Assembly: GCF_001522545.3 (NCBI RefSeq)
Contig: NC_031799.1
Span: 48,372,096 to 48,436,095, forward strand
DNA from: Parus major
Lineage: Eukaryota > Chordata > Aves > Passeriformes > Paridae
Length of the DNA stretch: 64,000 nt
Reading direction: 5' to 3'
This document shows positions 51,065-63,724 of this stretch, piece by piece; position 1 is the first letter of the stretch, and every line of letters starts with the position of its first letter. The notes under the pieces were generated by a model. The model was not told where the DNA came from. It did not search any database and worked only from the letters and a program-made list of their open reading frames with translations. A program made the position numbers and the translations under genes.

Positions 51065-52170
51065 TTAAGTTTGTCCATCTCCAAGGAAAGAGATTCCACA
51101 GCCTCTGCAGATACCTTGTTCCACTGTTTGACAGCTCTTACAAGCATCAAATAAATATTCTTTATATTGAATATGGATTTCCCATGTTTCAAACTGTGCT
51201 TGTTGCCTCACATAATGAGAAGACACTGGCTTTATCTTTCTTATGCTTCCTCATTTCTCAGCAGCAGAAGAATCTCACTTCATTAAAGTTGAAGAAAACC
51301 AGGTCTCTTATCTACATGCTCCAGATTTGGCCATCAAGGTGAACTCCACTGAAATCCCTCCTGTAGTGTTTGTCCTGTGCCATAACCCCAGAACCCTGCA
51401 CAGCTTGGGTGATCTCACTGGTGCTCTACACCAGACCAGCATCAGTACCTGACCCTGTTGCTGTGGTTGTGCAAGTGCATCCCAAGATTCAAGGGATGCT
51501 TTGCTGCCCTGGTGCACTTCTTCCTCCTGGGAAGGGATTCCTGCTTCCCAGGAACTTGCTTCCTCTCAGTTCCTTTCCTGCAGAGCTGTTTCTGCTCAGT
51601 GAGTCCTAGCCTGTGTTGCTGCAGGGGTGAGTACCATCCAGGACTTTGTGAAACTCCGTAAGTAGTTCATCCCGATGAACTATGGCTCGTTTCTTCACCC
51701 TGACTGAATTCCTCAAAATAACAGTTCTATTATCCAGTACACTGTACTCCCCTCAATATTCTGCCTCCCCAATTTCTTGCTGGCAATGCCTTGATATCCA
51801 TCAAACAGGTGGTGAAGACACTAAACTGCTTTGGACACAGTACCAGTCTCTGAGCAATGAAACTCTTAATCATCCATTGTTTGAACATTTCTACACTGAC
51901 TCCCATCCTTTAAACACCTTTCTCCAGAGTATTTTCTTCTCACTGTTTCTTGTCTGCATTCAGCCTAGACATTCCCTTGGCTACAAGGGTTCCTCATGTG
52001 GGCATGCCAAGGACCTTGCTAAAGTCAGCATCCACTGCTGTCCCCTAAACAGGCTGTCAAGCCACCTATCACAGAACCTGGTCAGGGCTGCCCTTGGTAG
52101 ATTTCCATGAGCACAAGGCCACTGCAGCTTCCAGAATAAAGGTCTGATTGCACCCTGTGAGAGCAAAGCA
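51065..52170 (-). mobile_element. CR1 LINE, about 1.1 kb, old copy spanning ORF2
   Basis: Collinear antisense CR1 landmarks appear from low to high coordinate. The region around the ORF2 stop comes first (CCTTGTTCCACTGTTTGACA, CAAACTGTGCTTGTTGCCTC at 51113-51210). The block corresponding to the late ORF2 follows (GATCTCACTGGTGCTC, 51411-51426, and CTTTGCTGCCCTGGTGCAC). Last is the reverse transcriptase start region (CTTGCTAAAGTCAGCATCCA, then CACCTATCACAGAACCTGGT, 52015-52083). The 3' UTR tail is not clear. The antisense frame of 142 codons at 51682-52110 is free of stops but has no coding features of its own. Confidence 0.75.
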
Positions 52171-54004
52171 ATTCCAGATTACTCTTGGTGTATAGGTAAA
52201 TAGCTATTTCCTAGACAGTAGTGCACGGAATAGTAATCAGAGCAAGACTTTCTTAGGACCAGTTTTGTACTTAAATGGGACACCTCTTTCATGTTTTGTT
52301 TTGCTTTGTGTAAGTGAAAAATTATTTTTTGTAAACCACAGATACTTTTCTTAGGTACAGTGTTTTGAAAATTAATTACTAAATGTTAAACTAGAACAAA
52401 TTCTGCTCTCTCAGGTTTCTGAAAATGAGTCTGCATTAGAAAAGTTAATATGCCCCATAAAGTGCTATTAGGTCAGTTGACTCTGACAGGTCTCAGCTGA
52501 TTTCTCCCAAAGCCTATTAAACTGTCTCATATTTGTTCTGATTTTAGAAGTAATGCCAATTTTAAGTCACCTTAAATGTGTGGTTTTGTTTCCATTCTGT
52601 AAATGGGTTATATATGACATGAAATATATGTCTTCATTGTGTACTGTGTTCTCTGTTAAAGTACACCTTACTTTTTTATTACTTTGTTTATAAATTAAAG
52701 AGCATTAAGTTTCCCCTCACTTTGGATTTGGTTATGAGAATTTTATCCTTCCCCATCCATATGCACAGAGGTTCAGCATGATAAGTATTGCTTGTTGTGA
52801 TTACCTCTGAATTACGTTTCTGTCATAAATAAATAGACAATGTAAGGATAAGAAATACATGGTAATATCTTTGGTGAAGAGTAACTGGCAAGGTTGCTAG
52901 GTAAAAATAGGGAAACAATGCCTGTGTTTAGCTCTTTCTTTTCTCTGCTGCAACCCAATATATTTGGAGGAAAAGATTCTGCAGCCTCTCTAAGCTACTT
53001 GCGTTCCTCCTGAAGGCAATTAACTACTGCTGTCAGATTTGAGTTCCCCGAAGGGCTGGTGCAGTGGTATTTTATTAATGATACTCTGCAGTAAAATGTG
53101 TAATGAATTGTGCTGTTTCATTACACAGAAAATCCTCTTGGTTGCTAAGGGTGCATATTTCTCTAGTAAATTCATACTTAGGGTAGCTACTTCAGTAAAT
53201 GTCCCTTTGTAAGTTATGTGAATATATTTATATATTAGTTTGTTTATTTATTTATTTATTTGTAAATTCAGCTTTTAAAAATGGCTTATACATCTTGGAT
53301 TAGTAAAATTTGGTTATTCATCTTATGTATAGCGTAATCAGTAGGTCTCTCACACTGACCTTTGCATAAATATATGTATAGTGTGTTTTTTCTATTAAGT
53401 TGGTCTTTTTTCAGTTGCTTAATATTTATCTCCCAAAGGGAATTCAGATTCCTGAATTTCTTCTTCCGTATTACACCAAACCTGACCATATCGGGCCCCT
53501 TTATTTCAGAAAAAAGTGGTAGGTTTTTACTTCTTTTGATTACTTGGATCCAGTAGAAAATATAAAATGAAGAAGAAAGAGTGATTCCCACTCCATTGAG
53601 AAATCTTTATGCTACAGCTAACTACAAAGTTGTTATTTTCTGTTTCAGTACCCAATTAGTATTTCTTGTGATAAGGTTAAATACATCATATTTATATATG
53701 CACATCAAAACATCACCCTCTAGTTTTGAGCAAACACGGGGCATGGTATCTATACCTTAGTTGTCACAAGGACATCAAGCATTTCTGGTTCAGAAAACTT
53801 TATAATATCTAGTAAATGATAAATTTTAAATTCCTGTGCTGCTGTGTCCATGTGCTGTGACACTGTTGAAGTGCCACTGTTCTGAACTAGAGAAGATGCA
53901 ATTTGGGTAAAAAGTGAGGTTTAAATCTCTGAATGTACTGATCTGCTTAGTTTCACTTTTTCAAGATGCAATTTGAATAGTTGCTAGACAATCTCACACA
54001 GGCT
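52171..54004. other. Unique non-coding DNA with hairpin
   Basis: No gene recognised. A (TTTA)n run lies at 53241-53265. The stretch around 52930-53215 holds the inverted repeat at 53097-53127. Confidence 0.5.
53097..53127. repeat. Perfect 11-bp inverted repeat, 9-base spacer
   Basis: TGTGTAATGAA (53097-53107) and TTCATTACACA (53117-53127) are exact reverse complements around TTGTGCTGT. Each arm holds a TAAT/ATTA homeodomain-type core. Confidence 0.93.
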
Positions 54005-54082
54005 GCCTTTCCCATGAGGACTGGAGCAGATTATCTTTCAGAGTCCCTGGGTTTGGTCTTTGTCTTTACAATTCTGTGACTT
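54005..54082 (+). mobile_element. CR1 LINE 3' tail fragment, decayed
   Basis: GACTGGAGCAGATTATCTTTC, described in part, then GAGTCCCTGGGTTTGGTC and TTACAATTCTGTGACTTGG follow the CR1 tail order. Confidence 0.6.
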
Positions 54083-55331
54083 GGCTCTAGGTTATGTGGA
54101 TACGAAGTAAGAGGGAACAGGAATAAGTCAGGCATTTGAGAAATACATACAAAAGCATCAACACAAGCAGACACAGACTACCTCAGACTCACCATCTTTT
54201 CATCCATCTCTAAAACTCAGTACATAACTTATGATGAATTCCAGTTTATACACTGCTCTAAAAATTACACTGGAAGATCACAGTAACTGTGACCTTATAG
54301 TGCATAAATTCTGATTTAGCAATTTAAAAGAGGTTTTTGTCATCAATTTGTTGTTTTCCCTCCTGTCTTAATAGTTGTGGCTTCTAATGATTTCCCCTTG
54401 AAAACTGGAGAGATCTCCACAAATTCATGTGTACAGAAAAAAGTTACCAGATGATAACTATATATGTATGATTTAAGTGGCTTTTAATAATATTTTTGGT
54501 AAAAAAACTAGAAGCCCCTATTTTTCTTTTAAAATTTTAACTGCTTTATCTTCCAAATAGTCTCATTGATTTTATAAATTAGGGTCTCTTTTTTCTTACT
54601 AGATATGTTGTATTGGAATGAGATATTTTTAGCACTGTAGGATCAAATCTGTCATTTTTGATGCATGGCTTCCAAGCATAAACTGCAAAGTAATTGTTTT
54701 GCAGCATATACTGGGTGCAGTCCAATGCCAGTGAAGATGAACACCTTACCATGTAAACTTTGGTGGTGTTATCCAGTTGATATTTCCAAACTGTGTTGCA
54801 AATTGTCAAATATTTATAGATTTTTTACAGTCAATATATCAGTGCCAAATTAGAATGGTTATGTATTGTAAAGTGTAGACTGCAACTCTAGCTTTATGAT
54901 AATACTTTCACCATTGTTTTCTATTAGAACAGTTTCAAATATCAACCTGTATATGCAGAGGAATTAGTGTAAATTATAAATATTGATGAAGTTTTTTCAT
55001 CATTTTTAAAGCCTTGGTATTTTTTTTTTCCTTCATTATTCCTAGGCTACATATCCATCTCTGTTTTACAATCAATAATCTTCTGAATGTCTTAGAAACA
55101 ACAGGTGTCACAGTACAGTTTAAAAAGAAAACACAAGAACAATATAAGAAATGTACTGAGGATGCAGCACACCTGGGAAAGGTCTAATTCTCAAACTGAA
55201 CATGTTTGCAGTGGACAACTGTATGTTCAGCAAGTTCTCTTTACAGCAGGAACATTACATCAGCAGTACAATTGGAGAAGGAAAGCTCCCTTGAAAATTG
55301 CTTAGGACATTTACAACTTCCAGGTTGAAAC
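54083..55331. other. Unique AT-rich non-coding DNA
   Basis: Nothing recognised. Confidence 0.5.
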
Positions 55332-55403
55332 TTGCCTTTCCTTGCCTTGCCTTTGCCCTTGGCCATGGCCTTGGCCTTTCCTTCCTCTTTCCTTCCTCTT
55401 TCC
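55332..55403. repeat. Pyrimidine-rich (CCTTG)n/(CCTTTCCT)n repeat
   Basis: CCTTG-type units pass into TTGGCC units and then CCTTCCTCTTT units. Confidence 0.88.
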
Positions 55404-55987
55404 ATATTTAAATATTTATTTATCTTACTTCTTATATGAGAGATTCATGAGTAGAGTCGTAGAAACTGAAAACTGTCAAGATCAGAATGGCTTACTGTAT
55501 GATACAGGACTCATTACTGGGAAACTACTACTTTTCTATCAACCATTATAATTGTATAAATTTTTTCAAACTTCCTGTTTCTTTAAGGACTGGAAAAGAC
55601 AAAATGCTATCATATTTCAATAATGTTATGTAGAACATCAAATAACAATTTATCTTTGTCAGTTGTAATCTATATCTTGTCATGTTGAATTATTCCTGAG
55701 ATCATTTTGGTTTAAGCACGGCTCCATAATTTTATGACAGAATTTACTTAGCACTGTCAAGGTAAACACTTTGATATTGAGGCTTTCCACTAGAAAAATC
55801 AGTTTATATTACATTACTGATCATCAAGATTACAACCTTGGTGACACAGTGGATTTTTTATGGTCAGTTGTATATTATGGCTTTGAGACACAGCTATATC
55901 TACAGTATATTACAGACATCTAGGTGCCACACTGATTATAAATCCCTCATTATTAAAGAAAACCCCCTACAACATGACACTACAGAA
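55404..55987. other. Unique AT-rich non-coding DNA
   Basis: Nothing recognised. Confidence 0.5.
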
Positions 55988-56191
55988 TATTATTTTATTT
56001 TATTTTATTTTATTTTATTTTATTTTATTTTATTTTATTTTATTTTATTTTATTTTATTTTATTTTATTTTATTTTATTTTATTTTNTTATTTTATTTTA
56101 TTTTATTTTATTTTATTTTATTTTATTTTATTTTATTTTATTTTATTTTATTTTATTTTATTTTATTATTTTAATTTATTTTATTTTATTT
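55988..56191. repeat. Long pentanucleotide microsatellite (ATTTT)n
   Basis: About 200 bases of near-perfect ATTTT units, with one N at 56087 where the five-base register shifts. The tail end (56162-56191) is less regular. The FILFYFILFY translation is an artefact. Confidence 0.98.
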
Positions 56192-58804
56192 CAATTTGTC
56201 ATTCCTTAATCACAAGTCCATTGTGCTTCCTTTTATCAAAGATGTTTGGGGAACTCTGAATTTAAATCCTAGTGTTTTCAGCACTGTCTAGAGTGCAAGA
56301 CACACCTGATGGTTTGCATAGCATGACCTTTTGGATTTGTACAGGATAATACCAGCTGTAGTCATTGAGGTGAAAATCTGTTCTGAATCTCCATGGGCTA
56401 CTAGGCAGTAAAAAAAGCTATCACTTGTCCTTTAAAATTTTCTGATTGTGTTAATTCCTGTGAGAATTATTGTAATTTTCCTGGGGCATAAACTAATTTG
56501 TTAATTTTCCTGTATAATAATTTTAGAAGCTAGTAAGATTATTTTACTTGTAGCTTTAAGAATAACTTCAGCTCGCAGATGTCTGTATTCTTTGTAAAAG
56601 ATGTTATGATACAGAATTTCGCTTTTTTTTTTAACAGAGTAAGGAAATATTAAAGCATTTTCTTATGGAGAAGAAAGGCTAAAGATATAAGCAATGTCAA
56701 AGAAAAATGTAACTTGCAGGAAAGTATAATCACAAAACTTAAGAAGTTGACCTGAGCAAAGAATATAGTAGTCCAAGTCCCTTGGTTATTGTGAGTATTT
56801 TCTTTTCCTGGATATTAAAGGATAACCACATATACTTTTTTTAACTTGTGCATACATGTGGCAAAGTAAAAAAATTTTGCCATAAAAGTCCTGAAATAAA
56901 TATGATTTTCCAGTATCATTTTTATTTATCTTCCAATCACGTTTACTTGCATTCTATACTGGCTTCTGAAATAAACTGGAAATATGCATTTGAGCAAACA
57001 TGTTCTTTTCTGGGAACTAGAAGTGTTTCTGTAGATAGACCAGAATATTGAATCCACCCATCTGTGTAAAGGTGATATTTCATGTGCTTATATTATACCT
57101 CTTTTGGAAAGTGATATAACCTTATTTCCTTTTAATGTAGAAGAATACAAGGAGGAAATATGGCTTCCAACAAATCTACAGAAGGAGCATTGTATCCACA
57201 TAAAGATGTAAAGTGAGTCAATAGGGAATATGATTTACGACTTACAAAGTAGTCACTGAAATCCAAAACTACAAAGTCTGAAGAAATTGTGGATGGGAGT
57301 ATCAGAACAAGGCAAGGGAGCATGGCCAAGGATATTCTACTATCTTATGTTCAGGCTCATTTCAAAGTACACAGGAGAGAGTTGATATCTGAGATTAGTC
57401 ATTCAAAGCAAGCTGCTGGAGGCAATATGCAAGGGACATTCTACTACTATTCTCTAATATCAGTCTTCATGAATAAAAATGTATTTGCAATGACAGACCA
57501 GATGTGAAACAGTTTTCCTGCTTAGTGAAAACTCACCTGGACAATAAGAGTCCAAGTAACCAAATGCAAATCTGTTAATTTAAATATCAAATAAGTTATT
57601 AAAATAATAATAAGTTATTAAAAGATCACCTGACAGTTTTAATTGCTTGATCAATTAAACTAGTCTTGGGACTAGTTTTAAAAAGTGTAGGTAGAAAATC
57701 TGGTGAAAAGAGTAATAAAAGTTCAGAGACTGGATATCAAATTGAGAAAATAGTAAAAAAAATAAATAAATAAAAAATTGAAAGGTCCAGCACAAAGTAA
57801 TCATAAATTAATGATTATTACAAAGGTTTGAAACAATGATGTTTCTGTGATGTTTGCTGTGGAATTAATTTTTTTATAAATAATTGTAATAATTTTAAAA
57901 AGTGTAGCATTTATTTAAATAGACATGAAAATGGACATTATAAAATTGCAGAGTGATGAATCTATCTTTTTATGATTTAGGAACAGCTGTTTATACAGAA
58001 TACATCTGTCCAGTAACAGAGTATTAATTAGCACATTATACTAACTTTTTGAGCCTGAATTTTGAATGTAGTAGAAAAATTCCCTAAATTAAGCACTATT
58101 ACTCTATGTAGATTTTATATGCATTAAATATTTATTTCAAATGGACGTCTAAAAATTAAAAATTAACTTCTAGCACTTAAAAGCTTATGAATAAAGTCTC
58201 TCAGAGAAAATGTGGATATTTTTGCTTCCAAGGGGTAATCTTGAGATAAAAACATCTTGGAAGATCTCTCCAGAAAGATAAAAAAATAAGAAAAAAAAAT
58301 AGAGAAAAAAGACCTGAAAGACTGAAATGCCAAAACAGGATTTCAACTTTGAAATTATTTTCCTTTTAGTAATGTGTAATTTATATGTGGATATTTATGA
58401 CTGAAAGTATCTTCTAATTGCATTTTATCTGATAAAATGCACTTATAAATGTGCATTTAAATTTTAAATTCAATATTAATTAAAATATCTTCAATCTTGG
58501 TGTTACTTTCTTTATGTTCATTAGCCATAACAAAGCTGCTGGAAAATCTGCTTTGTCTTCTGTTCTCTTTTAGGAGAAATTAAGTATATAGTATGTGATG
58601 CATGTCCTATCAAAAGTGTGTTTCTTTAGTCTTCTATCTCATAATTTTCTTGCTTTGGCTTTAACAGAGTTAATACTTATATGATTAGCCAGCCTTAATC
58701 CTGTCATTGCACTTGCTCTTGCAACTGGCTAACCAGGGTATTCCTAGATTTTGCTTTTCATCTATGGCTGTTTCATTATGTGAGACTATCAATTTGCTGC
58801 AACA
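56192..58804. other. Unique AT-rich non-coding DNA
   Basis: No gene or repeat family recognised. A small AAAT run lies at about 57758-57776. Confidence 0.5.
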
Positions 58805-58945
58805 CAGGTATCGTTATATCATTTTGCTGATCAGTGAACTGAACCACAAAAAAAGTGACAAATAGTACCAAAGGTCAGGTGTGAGTGGCAGGGGCAGAAT
58901 TGAAAACAAAAGTCCAGATTCCAGTGCTAAAACCTGAATCACTGT
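58805..58945 (-). mobile_element. Ancient MIR-like CORE-SINE fragment
   Basis: The plus strand reads like the reverse complement of a MIR consensus: a TATCGTTATATCATTTTGCTG block, described in part, then GATCAGTGAACTGAACCAC, CAAAGGTCAGGTGTGAGTGG, CAGGGGCAGAATTGAAAAC and GTCCAGATTCCAGTGCTAAA. These match, in order, the MIR segments of the exponential-decay tail, the core ACACAGC...AGTGGCAGAG and the box near the tRNA-related head. It is strongly decayed, as expected for an insertion older than the bird-mammal split. Confidence 0.62.
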
Positions 58946-61900
58946 GAAAAGCTTTTTCCAGTGGAGGAGGGTGTAATATCAGAATTTATGAAATAAAAAA
59001 AAAGTGTAAAATATATTATCTCAAATCATTCTTACTTCATATCTCTCCTGTAACGTATGGTGGAGCTATTTTATGCCATTTTAAACAGGACCAAAATAGA
59101 TTTAGATATAGATATATTTATGTATGTATCGCAAGTCTATTCTATATATATATTATGTGTGTCAGGGTGTGTGTGCATTTGCTTGTATGTATATTTACAT
59201 CATAGGACTACTGTGTGTGTTGCACTTCTGTTTGTCATGGATATATGGCTTGGAAGTTACGCAGATTAAAAATGAGGGGTGAGGTGAGTGCCGTATCACA
59301 GATGAAAAGAGATATGGTCATTTGAGTGGAGAAGGCACATTATTTGCTATAACCAAATTGCAGTTCAGGTACATTGAAAAGAAATTTACATAAGAAAGTT
59401 ATAGCACAAGTAGAAAGAATTATCTAGGTATTCAGTCTTGATACAGAGAGGTAATGAAAGCATGGAAAAGAAATGGTACAAGCAATGTCAATATTTATTT
59501 TGCACTCATGGTATTATAAGATGTGAAGGTAGTGGCAGGGACAGCAGCCTCAAGACAGTTATATGAAGGTTTTGCCTGGTAATAGATTATCTACTCACAT
59601 TCTCAGATAATGATATATATGGATACAGTGCTCTACTTTATTTAATCTGCTTCAAGTGTTTGAGGCAGGTAGGTGACATTATTCATTTTTGAGACTGTCC
59701 TTGTAGTTCATTGGTACTTATTTTAATATAGCTGACGAAAGTTATACACTATAAATTCTCTCCATAAGTTGAAAGACCCACAAAGGTGATATACACTAGC
59801 TTTTGGGTGTTTTTTTCCAGTTTTCAGAACAATAGTATTTTGGTGATGGCCCTAGTCTATTTCGGCAGATAACATTGCAGGGTGAATCTTTATGGGCTAA
59901 TATTTGTCTTGTTGTCATGTTTTGAAAAGGGTTCACAGACTGCAATTTAATACCTGTTTTTCTGTTTATGTATGGTCTGTGTAGCTAGCTGGACAATTAT
60001 CTCCAGTCATTGTGCAGATTTAAATACATCTCTAAGTGTAGCTGTCTCACTCTGCAGGGTGCAGTTTAAGACAGATTACTCAAGATTCCAAGCTCCCTTA
60101 TTATGACCCTGTTCATCTTTTGCTTGGCATAATTATAGTGGTGTATGGAAAAAAAGTATTACATTAGATATCAGCAAGTTAGAAATTTTCAGTTACCTTC
60201 TGCAATTGGTTTTCACTCTCTAGGGAAGGAAATAATACCCAAGATTTTTTTTCTTTTCTGCTACTTAAGATGTTTGTCTGTTCTTAGCATCCCTTCTAAT
60301 CTAACACATCACCAACATCCACATGCTTGTATCTTGCACACACTCAGCCTTGCTCTCCAAAGACTTGCTTATCCATCATCTTCTCTCCCTGATTTCTTCA
60401 GTTCATCTGTATTTCTCTTTCACTTGTATATCCTCCTTCCTAATATATATTCCTATTTGTCTGCTTTACAACAAGATTTTAGCTCATGCTTCATTTGATT
60501 GACTGACAGCAGGGACTATCCTTTGCTTTCTGCAATCACTTTTTTCTAGCTCCCTATTTCATTCATTGCTAATTCATTGTACTGGAGAAGATGGCTCAGA
60601 TGGCTCCTTTAACTGTATTTTTTTATGTGCTCAGCTTCTTCTAGGCCTCTATAAAACCTTATTTCTAGAGAGTCATCTTTCTGTGTACCTTTCACAAAAT
60701 TGATTCCAAGTTCCTGCAACATTTCATTATCACTGTCTGGAGATTTAATTTCAGTTTTAAATGAGAGACAAAAAGAGATCCACAGCTTTAACTGTAAATA
60801 ATTTCAGTTCCAGTACATTGCAAGGTTAAATAACTATAAATTTAAGGATTAATGGTGATCTACATCAGAATGGACTCGGGCTTCTACAAGAAGATTTTAA
60901 ATGAAGCTTTCTTAGAAATGTGTATCTGTAGCCATAATAGTGTCCTTTTCCTGAGACTATTTCTCAAATCTCATAATCTGTACTGATTCCCAGTGTAAAG
61001 CAGCATGAGTAAAATTTTGTAGTAGATCACAAGTTCTGAGTGAATTTAGAAAGAAGGACATGTGCCAATAATAATTTTAAAGTGGTTGGACTATTAGAGT
61101 TTCTGTAGATCCTGCTAATGTTATCAGTAATTCTCTAGTGTCTTGCAAAGTCAATATATTTTCCCAAATTCTGAACGTGACCAAGTGCCTAATTAAAAAT
61201 TATAAATGGCATTGTAATCTCCTCGGACCTTGATCACTATTCACATGGTAATCAACCATTTGCTTTTTATCACTTTCTGCACACCCTAATTTCCAAGGCT
61301 GCAGAGATTTTTATTTTTTTTCATTAGTATGTACAACTTGCAAGACCTTGTATGCTCCTTAATGGAGAAGTGGATAATGGATTTTCTCACTCAATGACAC
61401 ACTCAGTTAATGGGAATGAAATCTCTATGGGTGCATAACCTTTGAATATTACCATCTTCAACTTACTGCTTTCCAAAGCCAATGTATGTTCCATTCTTCA
61501 GGCTGTTACTAAATGCAATGAAAGAGGGAGAACATCCCATATTGTGCTTCTCCAGTCTAAATTGAAACTTTGCAATAGTCCTCTCTGGGACTTTGCAGCT
61601 ATAGAATTTGGAGCAAATCATGGAATTCTTGCTTAAGCAGCTTCTTTCAGAAACTGGTCTGCTGCAAAGCACTTTCTCAGATTGTTGAGAAATTCACTGT
61701 GGAACTTTGCAGTTGGAAATCAGTGTGCTTCTGTGATTAGTGTTCATCAGGGTGATGGACAAGACAGATGAACTAGATCAAGGAAAGTCAACAAAAGCCC
61801 TGGCATCCTCCCAGGCCATCCTAGAAAGTTTCATACTTGATTTCTACTTCCTCGCTTTCTTCACTTTTTGTTCTGAAAAAATTTAAAAGTCTTCAGTATT

Positions 61901-63299
61901 TTGTATGCAGAAGTGCTACATACTCTTCGCAGGCCTGATAAATAGGAACATATGTATTACTATACAGTTTTTCAAAATGTTGAATGAGATTTATGTTCTA
62001 AAAGAATTTTTCAAGGAAGTCAGTATAGTCAAAGCACTGTAATGTAATTTGGAAACTGCCTTCTCCTGGAAAAAACATTAGTACAAATTCCATTTTTGTT
62101 AAGTCTGTTCTTGTTTACATTTCCTGATTTAGGTTCATTCTTGTAATATATATACTGTAAGTTGCTATTTCTTTTTTTTGATTCTATATAGGGAGCCCTT
62201 TGAATGTCCTGTTCTAGGAAACAGTTTTTTCAGTTACTTTAACAGAGAACTTTTTTTTTCTTCCATACTGTGTAGCATAGAGTAAAAGATTTCATACAGC
62301 ATTTTAAATTGGCTTCACTTGAAAACTTTGGTACTTCAAGTTTCATTTGTTCAATTTTGTTTGTTTGAAGTTTTTTAATGTATAGTTAATCAGCTCAGGC
62401 TTGCAAGTCCTTATTTATTTATGTGTACTGTATTCTATTTAAATTTCTGTCAGAGGGAGCTTTGTGATTTATACCTGAATTTGGAATTAAGCATCTATTC
62501 GGAACCTAAATGGAATTTTTCTTTCAGGAAGGAAAACATTGAAAACTTAATGCAAATAAGGAAGAAAAATTTTAAACAAAGAAGTGTTCCTGTGAATAAA
62601 CAGTTTATTTTCATTCCTTTGAATCCAGTTTGAATCAATTGAACTTACGGCCTTATGGTGTAGATAACATCACATATATCTTGCTGCTTTTTTTTCTTCA
62701 ATAGACGTGACATTTTTCTGCAGTTCACTGCTGATGCTGAAGGCACATTCAGGCACTTCTAGATGCATCCTCCTTGTAATAGGTTTTATGATGATTTATC
62801 CCTTGAAATTTCCTGAAATTTGAAGAAGAAGAAAATACAGATGAATACTATTAAACTAAACATAGGCATGCAGATCTTTGATGCTTTTTGAATTATTTCA
62901 TCCTTTAACAGTTTGACCTCCATGATTCCAGTATTTGATAGTCTTTCTTTCATCAACTGTTTCAAATATTCCCTACTTAGTTTTGAAAGTGTAACTAATG
63001 GGAAGAAAATTTGTTTCCCACTGGCAGCCCTCTATTTCTGTGTATATTTCTAAAGTTATTAAAATTGTATGATATTATATTACTATTAGTTACTACAAGA
63101 AGATTGCTGACTACTACTTTGATAACAAAATAAAGTGTTGATTCATAGATGGATATTAATCCAAATTATTAATCAGAAAATATTTGATATGGTGAAGGAG
63201 AAGTGTCTCTATTATGACTAGTTTCCTACTTTAGAAGAAACAAATCATGCATCTTTCTCCACAGGTTTGCTAATTCCTTTTAACTCTTTAGAGGATAGA
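58946..63299. other. Unique non-coding DNA
   Basis: About 4.3 kb without a recognised gene or transposon. The 117-codon frame at 60145-60498 lies in pyrimidine-rich sequence and shows no domain. A possible conserved stretch is at about 61170-61470. Confidence 0.5.
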
Positions 63300-63410
63300 G
63301 AGGGTTAAGGGCTCTGAGCAACTTGACCTAGTGGAATGTGTCTCTGCCTGTGCTAGGGCAAGATGATCTGCAAGGTCCCTTCTAATCCAAACTATTCTCT
63401 GACTTTGTAA
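63300..63410 (+). mobile_element. CR1 LINE 3' tail fragment
   Basis: GCTCTGAGCAACTTGACCTA, GTCTCTGCCTGTGCTAGGGC, AGATGATCTGCAAGGTCCCT and TCTAATCCAAACTATTCTCT follow the CR1 3' order. It is a separate insertion from the ORF2 copy that begins about 315 bases further on. Confidence 0.85.
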
Positions 63411-63724
63411 TAATCTACAAAGGGTTATAGCCTTTTCTTATGCAGTGACATTACCCCATTCTTAGTAACATTTTACCATGATTCTGATTAGTGCTTTATT
63501 ACTCTGTTGTTCATTAGTTTTCTGAAAATAAATATGAAGAAATCTTTCCTACATCCTTAGGCAAGTAGCTCATACGTCTAACTGAATCATATCTCTATCT
63601 GTCTATCATATGTCTAACTGAAGCTGGCATGTAGTAATTACCATTGACATGAATTACTGCTAAAGAATGCCCATGAAATAAGTGGCAAAATCCAGGATTT
63701 TAAATGTGTTATTGGCATAATGAA
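63411..63724. other. Unique DNA between two CR1 copies
   Basis: AT-rich sequence. ATGTCTAACTGAA-type motifs recur near 63575 and 63608 (CGTCTAACTGAATCATA and TGTCTAACTGAAGCTGG). Confidence 0.5.

Noticed and set aside
55838..56209. 123-codon frame with FILFY repeats
   Set aside because: It is a translation of the ATTTT microsatellite.
60145..60498. 117-codon plus-strand frame with hydrophobic stretches
   Set aside because: It arises from pyrimidine-rich DNA, which gives leucine/serine/phenylalanine runs. There is no domain or homologue I can name.
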